A DNA stretch of 64,000 bases from contig JAHDVH010000002.1 of assembly GCA_023382385.1 (NCBI GenBank), forward strand, positions 882,219 to 946,218, given 5' to 3'. The stretch comes from a bacterium. Lineage in GTDB: Bacteria > Electryoneota > RPQS01. Every line of letters begins with the position of its first letter. The first letter of the stretch is position 1. Below, piece after piece: positions 10,201 to 20,700 of the stretch. A program made the position numbers and the translations under genes. The notes beneath the pieces were generated by a model, which ran no database searches, was not told the origin of the DNA, and saw nothing but the letters and a program-made list of their open reading frames with translations.

Positions 10201-12651
10201 AGACTGTTCAGGAGTCAATCCCTCATAATCCACTCGTGCTAACCCCATGGCCTCAAGGATTTCACGTTTGCGCAATCCGGAGGTGAACTCACGGAGGACC
10301 ATATACTCAAGGGCTCTTCCAACACGAATCCACAGGTTCCGCTGTTCAAAGGTCTGATCGGCAAACTCCTCCACCATTTCCGGCAGCAGTACTTCAACTA
10401 ACCGACGCTGACGCTTGAACGACGCCTGTAGCTCATCAGTCAATTCGTCTAACGACAGCGACCGATCGGCACTCCTCATAATCTCATACATCATGTGTCG
10501 CAATCGAATGCGTCGTCCATGATCTTGAATCCAACCGGCTTGAAACGCGGCGTCTTGTCGACTGTCCGCGAAAATCACAAGTTTCTGATGCCCTTTTGGA
10601 GCTGAATTAATCATTGCCTGTGCCAGGACATGTACATCGGCGACGGCTACTGCACGAACCTTTCGCGCAGGTTCAAGCATCCGTCCCCCGATCTTCCGGC
10701 TAAGTGCTCCACATGTGGGACAGCTGCTTAATTGGCCACCAAGGACCAAGACTGGCAGCAGCGGCTTATCATGGCCACACCCCTCTGCCAGACACCGACT
10801 CCCACCAGTGACATGTAAAGCACCGCAAACTCTACAAACGAAGGCTGTCATGAACTTCTTGGCGGCAGTACTTTCCTCATCCTCATCAACTTCATCCAAC
10901 AGCCTGTTTGTCATCACTAAGCGAGTTCCGCTTGGGTCAGCTGCCCACCAGGCACTCGATTCACCGGTAGTTGTTTCCTGCAAGTTCCCGCTTGTGAGGG
11001 AAACTCTGTGTCCGCTGCCTTCAATAATCTTTAGTTTTCCGTAGTTGCGCTCGAAGAAGTGTTGACCACATTCTCGACAGACTGCGACAGGGAATAGTCC
11101 GTCATCATGAACGAGTGGCAGCGTGTCTTTCGCTTTAGATTGAGATGGGAAGAGCTGTAGACTTGTGGTTACACCGTCACCATCCGCGGCAACAACCATT
11201 TCGTCCAGGCCTCGAACGAAGAAATGCACCTTGGGTCGCAACAGAGACTCGCCCGCTCGTCCGGCAGCCGCTCCCAACGTAAGGTAAGCCAACAACTCGG
11301 CGGTGGTTGCCTCACCGGCTAAGCAGCGATTATGTTTCACGGCATTGGAAACTATCCACGCTCCCTCTGCAAGTTCTTGAGGTCGCTTCAGTATCTGCGC
11401 GCACTGGAAAACGTACTCATTACTTACAAGGTGATCGAACAAGCTACCACGCCAATCGTCGCCGGGATTGAAAGATGTTCCTGTAAGCGACTCTACTTCG
11501 GTTATTAACGCAGACACATCAATCGGTTCATTCAACGCGGTGAGCAGCCTGCTCAAGCGCTCCGTTCCAACACCCTGAGGCGGCTCGGGCTTGTAACGGT
11601 TCTTTGGCCACTCACGTTGTACATACGACTCCCCGACAAGCTTCACGGTCTTTTCACCCACGCCGAAGAAACGTGAGGCAAACCGGATCGCAGCCTGTCC
11701 ATCATCTTTCTTGTCCGGATCAGTCAGCGTCGCTGAAGTTCCGATACAGATGACTTCTTCCGCGGCTTTGTTTGCCAGCAAGCGGAGCCGCCTGATCAGA
11801 CATGCAACCTCAGCACCGGCAGCCCCGTCGTAGGTATGAGCTTCATCGAAGACCAAATACTTGAGTGGCGAGCTCGCAAACAACTTGACATCTGGAAGGC
11901 GCGTCAACAGAATCTCGAGCTGGCGATAGTTGGTGATCAGAATCCGCGGCATTCGTTCGCGGATTTCCTCTTCAGAAAGGCACTCCTCGTGCGGAGCCAA
12001 GGCACGAGCTGCCTTATCCCTCTGACGTGCTTCTTCCAGTCGCTTTTTCCGTTCGTCGAGATAGGCCGTTCGCGATGATCCATCGAATCGGTCCACCAGC
12101 GGACTCTGGCCGCTCCTTGGTGTCGAACCGATCCATTGTCCAAATGTGATTCCGGTACCCGCGAGCATCACGCGCAAGCGCTCAAGCTGATCGTTCGCCA
12201 AAGCGTTCATCGGGTAAATTAAGATCGCAGTCAGCCCTTTGAGCACGCTTTGATCACGCTGCCTCAGTAAGTCATCGATGATCGGATAGAGAAATGCCTC
12301 TGTCTTGCCCGATCCGGTACCCGTGCTGATCAGGACGTGCTTGTTTGCCTTGACCGCCTCGAATACTTCCTGCTGGTGCCGGTACATCTTAGGATACCCG
12401 ATAAGTCCCGGCATGACCGGATGCAGCACACCCTTGCTGGCCATGTCCGCAATCGGATCACCCGCCGCGAATGCCTCAGATAAGGTCACGTACGGACCCT
12501 TGATGAGTGGCATGTCCAGCGGCGTCGCGGAACTCAAGAATGCACGTGCCTGCTCAGCAAGTTCCGGATCGGCCATAGGAAAGGCCGACAGCAAATAGCG
12601 CCGGAACTCTTCGGCTACGTTATTGGCAAAGACAAGGGGATTGATGGACAT
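7273..12651 (-). CDS. DEAD/DEAH helicase with DUF1998 and C-terminal nuclease-like domain (DrmA/DrmB-like)
   Basis: A 1792-residue superfamily 2 helicase. Walker A STGTGSGKTEAF lies at 109-120, DEAH (VFDEAHTYDG) near 268 and the C-terminal helicase motif YWQRAGRAGR near 1090. Cys pairs (CREC near 523, CRVC near 605, CPTC, CKKC near 985) suggest zinc-binding inserts. The DUF1998 region ends in the Cys cluster CKASCDQACYSC near 1625. The last 110 residues (IPDWLYVD, AVYLDG, then GYKVIVVQ) resemble Vsr/DUF559-type nuclease folds. DISARM normally carries separate DrmA (helicase) and DrmB (DUF1998) proteins; here one chain covers both, as in MrfA/YprA-type helicases. The ATG lies two bases after the methylase stop, so the genes are translationally linked. 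Role: probably ATP-driven recognition or processing of invading DNA, inferred. Confidence 0.85.
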   Translation of the reverse strand: MSINPLVFANNVAEEFRRYLLSAFPMADPELAEQARAFLSSATPLDMPLIKGPYVTLSEAFAAGDPIADMASKGVLHPVMPGLIGYPKMYRHQQEVFEAVKANKHVLISTGTGSGKTEAFLYPIIDDLLRQRDQSVLKGLTAILIYPMNALANDQLERLRVMLAGTGITFGQWIGSTPRSGQSPLVDRFDGSSRTAYLDERKKRLEEARQRDKAARALAPHEECLSEEEIRERMPRILITNYRQLEILLTRLPDVKLFASSPLKYLVFDEAHTYDGAAGAEVACLIRRLRLLANKAAEEVICIGTSATLTDPDKKDDGQAAIRFASRFFGVGEKTVKLVGESYVQREWPKNRYKPEPPQGVGTERLSRLLTALNEPIDVSALITEVESLTGTSFNPGDDWRGSLFDHLVSNEYVFQCAQILKRPQELAEGAWIVSNAVKHNRCLAGEATTAELLAYLTLGAAAGRAGESLLRPKVHFFVRGLDEMVVAADGDGVTTSLQLFPSQSKAKDTLPLVHDDGLFPVAVCRECGQHFFERNYGKLKIIEGSGHRVSLTSGNLQETTTGESSAWWAADPSGTRLVMTNRLLDEVDEDEESTAAKKFMTAFVCRVCGALHVTGGSRCLAEGCGHDKPLLPVLVLGGQLSSCPTCGALSRKIGGRMLEPARKVRAVAVADVHVLAQAMINSAPKGHQKLVIFADSRQDAAFQAGWIQDHGRRIRLRHMMYEIMRSADRSLSLDELTDELQASFKRQRRLVEVLLPEMVEEFADQTFEQRNLWIRVGRALEYMVLREFTSGLRKREILEAMGLARVDYEGLTPEQSDVVQWANIVGITPTEAVQGVSLILDTWRRGRMLYVDRDPVFSHYHKKDDPWVQAGLLPVREFKPEGMVLTPRSPNGRRAKYWRSMTNSRGNSLVQLLLKAWSSNSQSLDLNLATESLWELLTNKLGIVETVDIRTANGDVIEHDVGQIDSSKVRIAVQEERHRCKKCQRISTRSAPGNVCMRRYCGGTTVREEPSWEDYNTSVMRRPFTMVNAEEHTAQVPSEVRNKVEQDFKSPQGRTNCLVATPTLELGVDIGGLDMVLMRNVPPQPNNYWQRAGRAGRQERMAVITTHCRHANHDRYFFEDPLRLLGGSIAAPAFNLRNPLMLEKHVRAAVLSELLLQSQDGTDIAEHIEKVLNEAFPLFIREYLLDDEDHFRTTVPSMDKLGESIDRQKSSLVEKIHGLFLAHWPRDEAALITMQSIEQALVRLPDELQLVLERLHDRLGWARKTREEIQRRQRIGLIEKEEEQLLRRCDDFIKSVVKRDNSTYTLIVLSSEGFLPGYGIYEGGIVASALSGFARRSGPVRFELSRPRAVALREFVAGNRLYANRGTFYVTRYHFAPEAEGGITTLHVDPKKQYVARAGATVDYGQSGLKAVSAIPISDLDLAHEGRITEDEVLRFAMPVLIAGRLLDHHRGGRAFKIGKYEVHHLRGQGIELVNLGEAGKAGSGELGFHICPICGAAKSPYVVDKEKERFDAHHQERCGREPMQLALTTKTDVDALLFHKLSGLPEGINIGETLRTAAARIMDMGRGDLELLPIPDEHEMVNFLIYDPMVGGSGILDQMLSRWDELMTAAADVLDCKASCDQACYSCLLTYRNQVYHEHLDRTVANALLEELRNQPEPYRTIDAIFEESGAGTGTPSNRPEAELAQILREHHIPAGKLRETVRLADGMISIPDWLYVDPNNSDIKVAVYLDGMSRSLHGDPQQQIKDQALRGLMEAFGYKVIVVQSRDLTDPEIMRQHIVTISKALGDAK

Positions 12652-12653
12652 AA

Positions 12654-15600
12654 TTACTTTTTCCTTCTGCGACCGAATTCTTCTTCCCCAAACAGATTTG
12701 TCGGTATCGGATTGCCGAGCAAGTCCCGGCGAGTTCCGTCCGCATCAACTGTGGTAGCCGCAACTGGAGCAGTAGCCGGTTCGTCTTTAAGATATTTGTC
12801 GAGTTCCTTTTCGCTGCCCAGCAGGGCAATTGCGTCTTGCTTGCAGTGGTCCCAGGTCCAGCCGTGGCGGGGGTCGTCTTCGGCGAAAAGTTCCGGTCGC
12901 CAACTGTGGCAGCCGGTGCGCTTCATGATCAGCGGTTGATTCAAGCCTTTGGCTTTCGCGGCTTGCTCATTGGTGAGTTCCGGAATACCGAGCATTTCGA
13001 AGAACTCATCGTTGGAAAGCTCGGCCGCGGAGTCTGCGGACCACTTGCCTTCCTTCAGTTTGCGGAAGGCGTTGGCCGCAAGTCCGGTCAGGCGTTCGGC
13101 GTAGGGCAGTTGTTTGTCCACGCGCCAGAAACCTTTGGGGTCGGAGGGATCATCGCGCACAATCCAATCGAAGTCATCTGGATCGAGCCCGTACAGGTCC
13201 GCGCACAGCGCATCAATCTCCACGCGTAGCCGCAGCCGGTCCGCCTCTGTCACCGCCCACCACTGCTTCCACTCTTTCTGTTCAAGCTCCGGCAACTCCT
13301 GCTTCAGCTTCAGCCACTCCGGTGCAAAGCGGCGGTGAATGAAGGTCAAGCGTGACAACAATGCGATGATAGTCTCGTGATGGAGAGCAGAATGAGGAAG
13401 GAGTCCCTCTTCAACAATGAACCAATTCACGTTTATTCCACCAAGCTTCGCCCTAAACGTAACATCGAATAACATAGAGCTAACAACACCTGCGAACTTC
13501 AGACATGACCAGAAGTCTCCTTCATTAACGAGCAGGACCGAAGCACTATTCCCGCACGGAACCGGGCCAATTGCTGATCCAATCGCAGTGCGTGTATTAG
13601 TCCCTGAACCTGTCGACATAAGTGCGAATTTGAAGCCTCGGCACCTGTTGTCCGATGAAATGTAGGTGTCTTTAGAAATCAAATATTGCGGCTCGAGTGC
13701 CTTGGAATCAAAAGGAATCTCACGCCACTCTGCACTTCTTCCCTTTCCGCTCACCCAACCCTTCTGCATCGGGTCAAACTGCCCAATCATCCGGCCTTCA
13801 TACAGCGGCAGCGCCACGTCCCCCTTCGGTCCAATCCACCGGCCAAACACATCCGGCTTGTAACCCTGCGCTTCCCACTTCTCCCGCGGCGGAAAGAGCT
13901 TAGAGTCGTTAGTCATATGGAATTCAGTCGCGTATTTGATTTCCCAGCCTGGCTTGTTGTCGCCGATGCGGAAGGAGTGATCGTAAATCTTGCGCGAAAT
14001 TTCCAAGTCGCGCGCCGTGCGCACTTCCGGCAGCGATTTCGAGCGCGGCGAGAACAGTGGAATCAGCGAGCGGTCGAATTCAAACACCGGCGGCTCGCTC
14101 TGCTCCCACTCCGTCACGTCATGCACCATGAACGCGGCCTTCAACTTCTGTTCCCCTCCGTTTACGGGGGGGTTAGGGGGGGACTTCTGAACAATCACGG
14201 CCGCAAACTTGAAGCTTGAGTGAATATCAAAAATCTTCTTCCGGTTCTCGAAGCTGAACAGCCAATCCCATGTGCACTTATCCAGAAACAGCTCGCGCAG
14301 CTCCTGCGTGCCGGAATCGGTGTAAAGTCCGGACGGTACAATCAAGCCCAGCCTGCCGCTCTTGCCTAACAGCGTGTGCGCGATTTCCAAAAACATCTTG
14401 TACGAGTTCAAATCCGCGCTGCCCTGATAGCAAAACGGATGCGGCTGTCCGGCAAATCCAATTCGTTTCCTAATTCTGTCGAGCCACAACTCCTGATACC
14501 CTTTGGATGCCGCACCTTTGGCAAGCGCAACATCGAAAAACGCACAGACTCCGCTCACCCAATTAGACATCGCCTTGAACTGCGCTGAATAGTCCAGCCA
14601 GCGTTCCGCGCATTCAGGAAGTTCCTTGAACAGTTCATTCTGTTGCCGCAGCGCTTCCTGTTTGTCGTAGGTGCGGTAGAGCGGATCGTAGTTGGAAAAG
14701 AACTCATGCGAGTTCGGCTTCATCACCTCCCACGGTGGATTGCCCAGCATGGCGTCGTAACCGGAGCGCGTCGGCGTGAACACATCGGGGAATTCCAATT
14801 CCCAGTGGAAGAAGCGCAGATCGTGGGCGAGGCGGGTGATGATTTCATCGCGTTTCTGTTCCCCTCCGTTTACGGGGGGGTTAGGGGGGGTCTGATGAAA
14901 CGTCTTCGGCGTGGGCACGTGTTTCGCCGACTCGGCATCCATGGGCCAGAACCAGACGGCGCACCACTCATCCATGGCGCGCTTCAGCCGCTGCACGTGC
15001 GGATTTTTCTGCAAGGCATTGTACTCGGCTTCGCGCGCTTCCACTTCCCACGCGCTGAGGCTGTGCAGCCGGTCGTATTCCGCGCGCGCTTCGGCCACCA
15101 CGTCAATCGGCTCCAGCTTTTCGGCGGGAAAGAGCGGAATCGTCTCGCGGAAGTTCGTATCAATCAGCGAGCGCATCTCTTTCTTGATGATGCCGTCGCC
15201 TGTTCGCCGCTTGCCTTCAAACGAACCCTTCAGGAAGGTTTCAATCCGGCTCGTGCGTTCGCCGTCCTTGCCGTCGCCGCCCTCGCGCTCCCATGCTTTG
15301 ATGGGATAATCCAGCACGCGGTCCAGCCAGCAGCCCACCAGCGCGTTGCCGACCTTGATCTTGTGATCCAGAAAGCCGAACGGCAGTTTCTCGTCCATGG
15401 TTTCGACCCACAGCGACACGCGCGCAAACTCCACGGCCAAGGGATTGATATCCACGCCGTAAATGCAGCGCTCCACCACGTGCCGCCGCAGCAGAGCCTT
15501 GACGCGCTTGGCAAACAGATGCCCGCGCTGCTCGTCATCCGGCGGAAACGGCACCAGCTCCTCGCCGTCCGCACCCTCGCGCGGCTTGCCGAAGGGCAGC

Positions 15601-17726
15601 GTGAGCTTGGCCGCCGCGACCGCGTCTTCCAGATTGCAGTGATGCACCAGCGACTTGTACAGCGCTTCGGTAAGATAGTGCAGCGCCGCGACAAGAAATG
15701 ACGCGCTGCCGCACGCCGGATCACAGACTTTCAGGCTGAGAATTTCTTCGGGAGTTTTGGGAGTCTTGTCCGCCTTGTAGCACAACGGCTCAAGCGTGCG
15801 GTGCACCGTGGGTACAGCCAGTTGCGGCTTGGTGTAGAACGTCCCCGAACCCTTGCGCACATTGCCCGCACGCACGAGGAAGAATTCACCGTCGCCGACC
15901 ACGCGACGAATGAGCGTATTCGCAACCTCTTCGACACGCTTGTCAAAGGCGTAGTCGGATTCGTTCCTACGCTTCTTAGGCGCAAGTCCGGCCACCTCAA
16001 CAGCTTTCTTGGCCCAGGCCCGCGCTCGCTGATCGGCATCGAGATGCTCCGCTGAGAAAACTGGTGTTTCGTCAGTCTCGGGCGCGACGGGCTGTGCTTC
16101 TACAGTAGAATCAGATTCTGCTTCAAACAGCGGAGCGGGTTCCGGCTCGACTTCCTCGGCCTCTTCTTCCTCCTCAACTTCCTCACTCTCGCTTGACGAT
16201 TTGCCGGTGGCTTTCTCTTTGCCAAGTTTGGTCAACAGGTCTTTGAGACCTTTCGGATCAGCCGTGAGCATCCCTTCCAATCGCTCGAGCGGCAGCACAG
16301 GCTCGCGACCGATGTTCAGGAACACTTGCGCGTTGTCGGTGGCGCGCTTCAGCTTGTAGTCGAGCAGACCTTCGTAGATGATGCCAATGAACTCCGTGCG
16401 CAGCGCCGTGTAATCCACGGGGCCTTCCACCTCGCGGCGCGTGCGACCGACAATCACCGGCAGCTTGCCGCGCAAGAGCCTGCGCAGAATGCTGTACACC
16501 GTGTGGTCGCTAATTGGAACTTCGCGTTCGAGCACATACAGCGCGCGCAAGACAGGATCGGAATCACTCGCATTGCCGGGGCGGAAAAGCAAGCCGCCGT
16601 AACGCGTGGCCGTGAAATTCGCGTGACGCGAACCTTCGTGCACCAGCCGGAACAGCGCCACCAATCGCGGCCAGGCATATTTGTATTCCACCAGCCGGTT
16701 CTCGCCTTCGCGTTGGCGCTCTTCATCCAGCGTTTCGAACAGCGACTTAATGCTGTATGACTCCGTGTACAGCGCGTCACTGATCGGAAACAGCCCGCGC
16801 GACTCGGCGAACAGACAAACGACCGCGCGCATGACGATGCGAACCGTGGCCTGCAAGAGCGCGTCGTGCACCTCGGCATCGGTTAAACGACTCCCCGCAG
16901 GCGCCGTGTAAATACACTCCAGCAAATCGGTTTTACGCCGCGCTTCGATGGATAAGGCATCCGTCAAATGCTCCACCGCGCGCCTGACAGACTCGCCGAG
17001 CACGCTGGATAAATCTGCTTGCCGCTTGCGCGACTCTTCAACTGCTTCCAGCAGACTGAGCGGACGCGTCTTCTTCGGATCATCGGAGCGCGGCGGATTA
17101 AGCGTGCCCGACGAGAGCAGCTGCTTCAGCCCCGCGAGTTCCTGCTCGCCTTCGCCTTGATCGAACCAACGCTCCACTTCCCACTCGCACCACGACTCGG
17201 TATCGAGTCCGGCGTAAACCAATCGCACCTGCAAACCGTTGATGAGCAGACCCAGCCGATTGCCTGTGCCGCGCAGAAGCTCAAGTAATCTCGCATACGA
17301 CGTGCGACCGCGGCCACGACCGACATGCGGATTCGTATCCACCATGATGAGCAAGCGTGACTCCCCGACTTCCACCGCTCTATGCGGTCGCACCGCTTCT
17401 CGACGGCTGCCCACCTGAAAGACTGCGGTCATCGACTCTGGGAACTGCCCCTGCTTGCGAACATTCGCTGCGAAATAGCCGAGGAATCCTTCAAACAGCG
17501 CGTCTGCAAACTGAAGGACAGCTTTCTCCGTGATCGCAAGTGAGTCTTTGGGTCCAGAGTGAATCGCCGCCTGAAAACGCGTGTACGCTTGCCGCAAGTA
17601 GTCTATGTCATTCCAGCGAATCTTGTCCGGCTGATTGAAGCGATCCACCATGACCGCGGGCGACAAGAGCAGTCCCTGATGACGAAGCCGCGACCACCAC
17701 GCGTGAGCATCGATTGTGGGCTTCAT
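12654..17726 (-). CDS. Eco57I-type N6-adenine DNA methylase/restriction protein (DrmMI- or type IIG-like)
   Basis: A 1690-residue protein. SAM motif I (VCDPACGSASFLVAAL) lies near 665 and catalytic motif IV (LGNPPW) near 995, the gamma-class order of N6-adenine methylases of the Eco57I group. About 600 residues precede the methylase, ending in a very acidic linker (EEVEEEEEAEEVEPE near 515), and a long target-recognition/helical region follows it. In the SNF2-methylase-DUF1998 helicase context it corresponds to DrmMI, which marks self DNA, but it is longer than I would expect. A separate nuclease motif was not identified in the N-terminal part. Two copies of an in-frame insertion (PPNPPVNGGEQK) interrupt the chain. 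The start codon overlaps the SNF2 stop as ATGA. Confidence 0.88.
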   Translation of the reverse strand: MKPTIDAHAWWSRLRHQGLLLSPAVMVDRFNQPDKIRWNDIDYLRQAYTRFQAAIHSGPKDSLAITEKAVLQFADALFEGFLGYFAANVRKQGQFPESMTAVFQVGSRREAVRPHRAVEVGESRLLIMVDTNPHVGRGRGRTSYARLLELLRGTGNRLGLLINGLQVRLVYAGLDTESWCEWEVERWFDQGEGEQELAGLKQLLSSGTLNPPRSDDPKKTRPLSLLEAVEESRKRQADLSSVLGESVRRAVEHLTDALSIEARRKTDLLECIYTAPAGSRLTDAEVHDALLQATVRIVMRAVVCLFAESRGLFPISDALYTESYSIKSLFETLDEERQREGENRLVEYKYAWPRLVALFRLVHEGSRHANFTATRYGGLLFRPGNASDSDPVLRALYVLEREVPISDHTVYSILRRLLRGKLPVIVGRTRREVEGPVDYTALRTEFIGIIYEGLLDYKLKRATDNAQVFLNIGREPVLPLERLEGMLTADPKGLKDLLTKLGKEKATGKSSSESEEVEEEEEAEEVEPEPAPLFEAESDSTVEAQPVAPETDETPVFSAEHLDADQRARAWAKKAVEVAGLAPKKRRNESDYAFDKRVEEVANTLIRRVVGDGEFFLVRAGNVRKGSGTFYTKPQLAVPTVHRTLEPLCYKADKTPKTPEEILSLKVCDPACGSASFLVAALHYLTEALYKSLVHHCNLEDAVAAAKLTLPFGKPREGADGEELVPFPPDDEQRGHLFAKRVKALLRRHVVERCIYGVDINPLAVEFARVSLWVETMDEKLPFGFLDHKIKVGNALVGCWLDRVLDYPIKAWEREGGDGKDGERTSRIETFLKGSFEGKRRTGDGIIKKEMRSLIDTNFRETIPLFPAEKLEPIDVVAEARAEYDRLHSLSAWEVEAREAEYNALQKNPHVQRLKRAMDEWCAVWFWPMDAESAKHVPTPKTFHQTPPNPPVNGGEQKRDEIITRLAHDLRFFHWELEFPDVFTPTRSGYDAMLGNPPWEVMKPNSHEFFSNYDPLYRTYDKQEALRQQNELFKELPECAERWLDYSAQFKAMSNWVSGVCAFFDVALAKGAASKGYQELWLDRIRKRIGFAGQPHPFCYQGSADLNSYKMFLEIAHTLLGKSGRLGLIVPSGLYTDSGTQELRELFLDKCTWDWLFSFENRKKIFDIHSSFKFAAVIVQKSPPNPPVNGGEQKLKAAFMVHDVTEWEQSEPPVFEFDRSLIPLFSPRSKSLPEVRTARDLEISRKIYDHSFRIGDNKPGWEIKYATEFHMTNDSKLFPPREKWEAQGYKPDVFGRWIGPKGDVALPLYEGRMIGQFDPMQKGWVSGKGRSAEWREIPFDSKALEPQYLISKDTYISSDNRCRGFKFALMSTGSGTNTRTAIGSAIGPVPCGNSASVLLVNEGDFWSCLKFAGVVSSMLFDVTFRAKLGGINVNWFIVEEGLLPHSALHHETIIALLSRLTFIHRRFAPEWLKLKQELPELEQKEWKQWWAVTEADRLRLRVEIDALCADLYGLDPDDFDWIVRDDPSDPKGFWRVDKQLPYAERLTGLAANAFRKLKEGKWSADSAAELSNDEFFEMLGIPELTNEQAAKAKGLNQPLIMKRTGCHSWRPELFAEDDPRHGWTWDHCKQDAIALLGSEKELDKYLKDEPATAPVAATTVDADGTRRDLLGNPIPTNLFGEEEFGRRRKK
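14146..14182. repeat. Interspersed GC-rich repeat, copy 1, inside the methylase gene
   Basis: A 37-base sequence of C-run, TTTACG and two G-runs that recurs exactly at 14854-14890. On the coding strand it adds SPPNPPVNGGEQK in frame without disturbing the reading frame. Confidence 0.85.
14854..14890. repeat. Interspersed GC-rich repeat, copy 2, inside the methylase gene
   Basis: Exact second copy of the 37-base repeat at 14146-14182, about 700 bases away in the same gene and orientation. It adds TPPNPPVNGGEQK shortly before the catalytic NPPW region, between LKRAMDEWCAVWFWPMD and RDEIITRL. Confidence 0.85.
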
Positions 17727-20700
17727 GCCAGGTCCTCCGCAGTCGGCTGAATCAGATACTCCACGGCCAGCGGTAAGACGCGGACATCACGGATCGTGAA
17801 GCGTGCAGGCAGCAGTTTCTCAAGACGCATTTTCTGCTCGCGTTCCAAGCGTCGCTTGGTCTCTTCAACATTGAGCTGCAAGACTTCGAGAATCTCTTTG
17901 AGCTCCATCACGCGGCGCTCGCGAGTGACGTTGATATCTTCAAAGAACGTCTGCTGCGACGCAACAACTTCGGCTTCCGTAATCTGCTGCGCGACTTTCT
18001 CGAGTTCTTTTCCGCGTCTGCTTTCATCCAGCGCCTTCAGGCGGATATCGTAGGCTTCCTTCGTGGATTTCTGATTCTTCTTCAGAGCTTCGGCAGCAAC
18101 CTTCTCAAACTGCGTGGCAAGCTCCGATTGGCGTTTGAGCATGTACTTATCAAGCTCGGCCCGATGATCGTCCCACTTTAGGCGAAGTGTGCGCCACCAC
18201 TGATCACGACGCGCTTCCGATTTGATGGGCAGCGGACGCTCCGCAAGCATTGTCTTACGGAAGTCCGGATCAACCACTTGCAGCCGCGACCCTTCAACGC
18301 GAAACACTTCGCTGAAGACTTCATCATGCAGCGGCTCGCGGAGTTCATTCGTCACCGTGATGGTGTAATGCAAAACAGCCAGTGCTTCAAAATTCGATTT
18401 CTGCACCGCGGCGACTGTCCAGCGCCGGATTGGATTCAAACCGTAGGGCTCATGAAGTTGACGCTTTAGAACCGACATGGCTCGCTGCATGACCGGATGC
18501 CCGAGCCGCAACAGAACCTGGTGCTTTTTCAACCGCAAGAGACGCCTGCCACTGATTTCCTCAGTCACCAAGTTCTCGTCGAACACGAGTTGCGGTCGGT
18601 GCTGTCCGCGGCCGACCGTCAATTGCTCCTTAACCAGTGACTCCCATGAAGGTGGCGGATCGAGGTAGAAGAAACCGGACTTGCCCGAAATCGGCGTAAG
18701 CTCACCCTGGCCTTCCACCGTAACAGCAGTACGCAGTATCGCTTCCAATGCAGCGGGTGTGATACCGAGCGCGGTTTGTGTGTGCTCGAGCATTCGACTG
18801 GCCTGCTGATCGGCAGCGATAATTTTGTCTTCCCCCTCCGCGGGTACATCTTCGTTTTCAGAGCTCTGTTTGCGCGCTTCTTCTATTTCCGTATCAAGAA
18901 CAATCAAGTCTGTCTTGCGACCACGGAAGTGATTCTGCAATGCCTGATCGAACACCTGCTCCACGCTGCCCAGGTCCTCGCGGACCGTCTCCACCTTCTG
19001 GGCTACTTTGAGCAAGAAGTCCAAGTCCTCATCCTGATCACAACGAAAGTAGTGAATCTGAACATCTCGCAATTGGCCATGTCGCCAAACACGACCGTTG
19101 CGCTGTTGAAGTTTGGTCGGTGACCAAGGAATATCAAAGTGAATAATCCAGCGGCACTGATCCTGAAGGTTGATACCTTCCGACGCTGCGTCTGTCGCCA
19201 AGAGCAATCTCACTTCAGATTCTTCTGACTCGAACTCCTCCTGAACAGACTTGAATTCTGAAGTTCCCATTCCTCCAAACAGGAGTGACATCGTATTCGC
19301 ATTGAAGCCTTCTTTCAAGAACCGTTGCCGCAGAAATTCCAGAGTCTCTCGATACTCGGTGAAGATAATGAGACGCTCATCATTGCGGAGCTGCTTGCCA
19401 TTGGTGAACAGATTCTTCTTCACCCACTGAACCAGAGCTTCTGTCTTCGAATCTATCAGACCGGCAATCTTCAAATCCTCATCATCGACTTCAATTGCCG
19501 ATCTGCTGTACCCAAGTGCTTCAAGTGCAGCGCCAACCTTTACCTGTGCGGCTTCGAACGCGTTGCGACGTTGACGAAGCCACGCGCCACCGTAGCGAGA
19601 TAAGTCTGCTTCTGCAACAGAGCGCTCTGAATCGTTCGCCGATACGTCTTCGGATCGTTCCGACGCTGTCTTTGTTAGACTGAAAAGGTCTTCCTGTGCA
19701 TCGTCGGGAGTTCTCTCGACATGTCGCCACCAAGTTCTGGCAAATGCAAACGGACACGAGAGCAAGCGCTTCGTCAGAACACTGAACACAAAATGACCGA
19801 TCCATCGCTCGGCAGCAGTTCCGGATTCTTCAAGGTGCTTCTCGCCTGCCTTGCGATACTCTCGGACTGAATCATACAGAGCTGCTTCCTTGTCGATCAA
19901 GTTGATTGGTATTTCAGCAGGAGGCAGGAAGTCCGCAAAGGGAGCGTGTAGCGTGCAACGCTTGATATCATCCTTCAACCGTCGAATCTTCGTGTCCTCA
20001 AGATTGACGTGATCAACATCTGTCATCTGTGGGCGAATTTGAAAGCGCACCGGGTCAAGGAGTTCTAAAAGGCCGGTGAAGCTGACTGTCCGTCCGTTGT
20101 GCGGCGTTGCGGTGAGAAAGATTCGGTGCTCGAATAGAAAACGGATTTCTGTGAGCATCTGATGACGCTGACTGGACCGACGGCTGTTCTGTGGAGCGAA
20201 GTTGTGCGCTTCATCCACAATGAGCAGGTCCCACGGAGCATAGGGCACATCCTTTCCGTTTCCCCGCTCTGCATCCGGTCCTTCACCTGAGCCCTGAAGG
20301 AACTGCTGCCGGATGTCCGCCATACGCAAAAAATCCATGGAAGTGATGATCCGTGGGAACGCCTTCCATGGATTTGTATCCATGCCGAACCTCTTGCGGA
20401 TTTCGAATGTGGAATCGCTATCAACAATCTCGAACTCCATGTTGAATTTCCGCTTCAGTTCAGACTTCCATTGTCGTTGCAGTAGCGCCGGGCACAAAAT
20501 AAGAATGCGGCGAACACGTCGGCGAAGCAAGAGTTCTTGCAAAACCAGACCTGCTTGAATTGTCTTGCCAAGCCCAACTCCGTCCGCCAACAACAGGCTG
20601 ACGCGCGGCATTTGTAGCGCACGAATCACCGGAACGATTTGATACGGATGAACCTGAACCGCAGAACTCCATACTCCGAGCAACGGTTCATGATCGATAT

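Noticed and set aside
14643-15701. 352-codon plus-strand frame opposite the methylase
   Set aside because: It lies antisense to the conserved methylase motifs in GC-rich sequence, contains the inserted repeat and has no domain or ribosome site.
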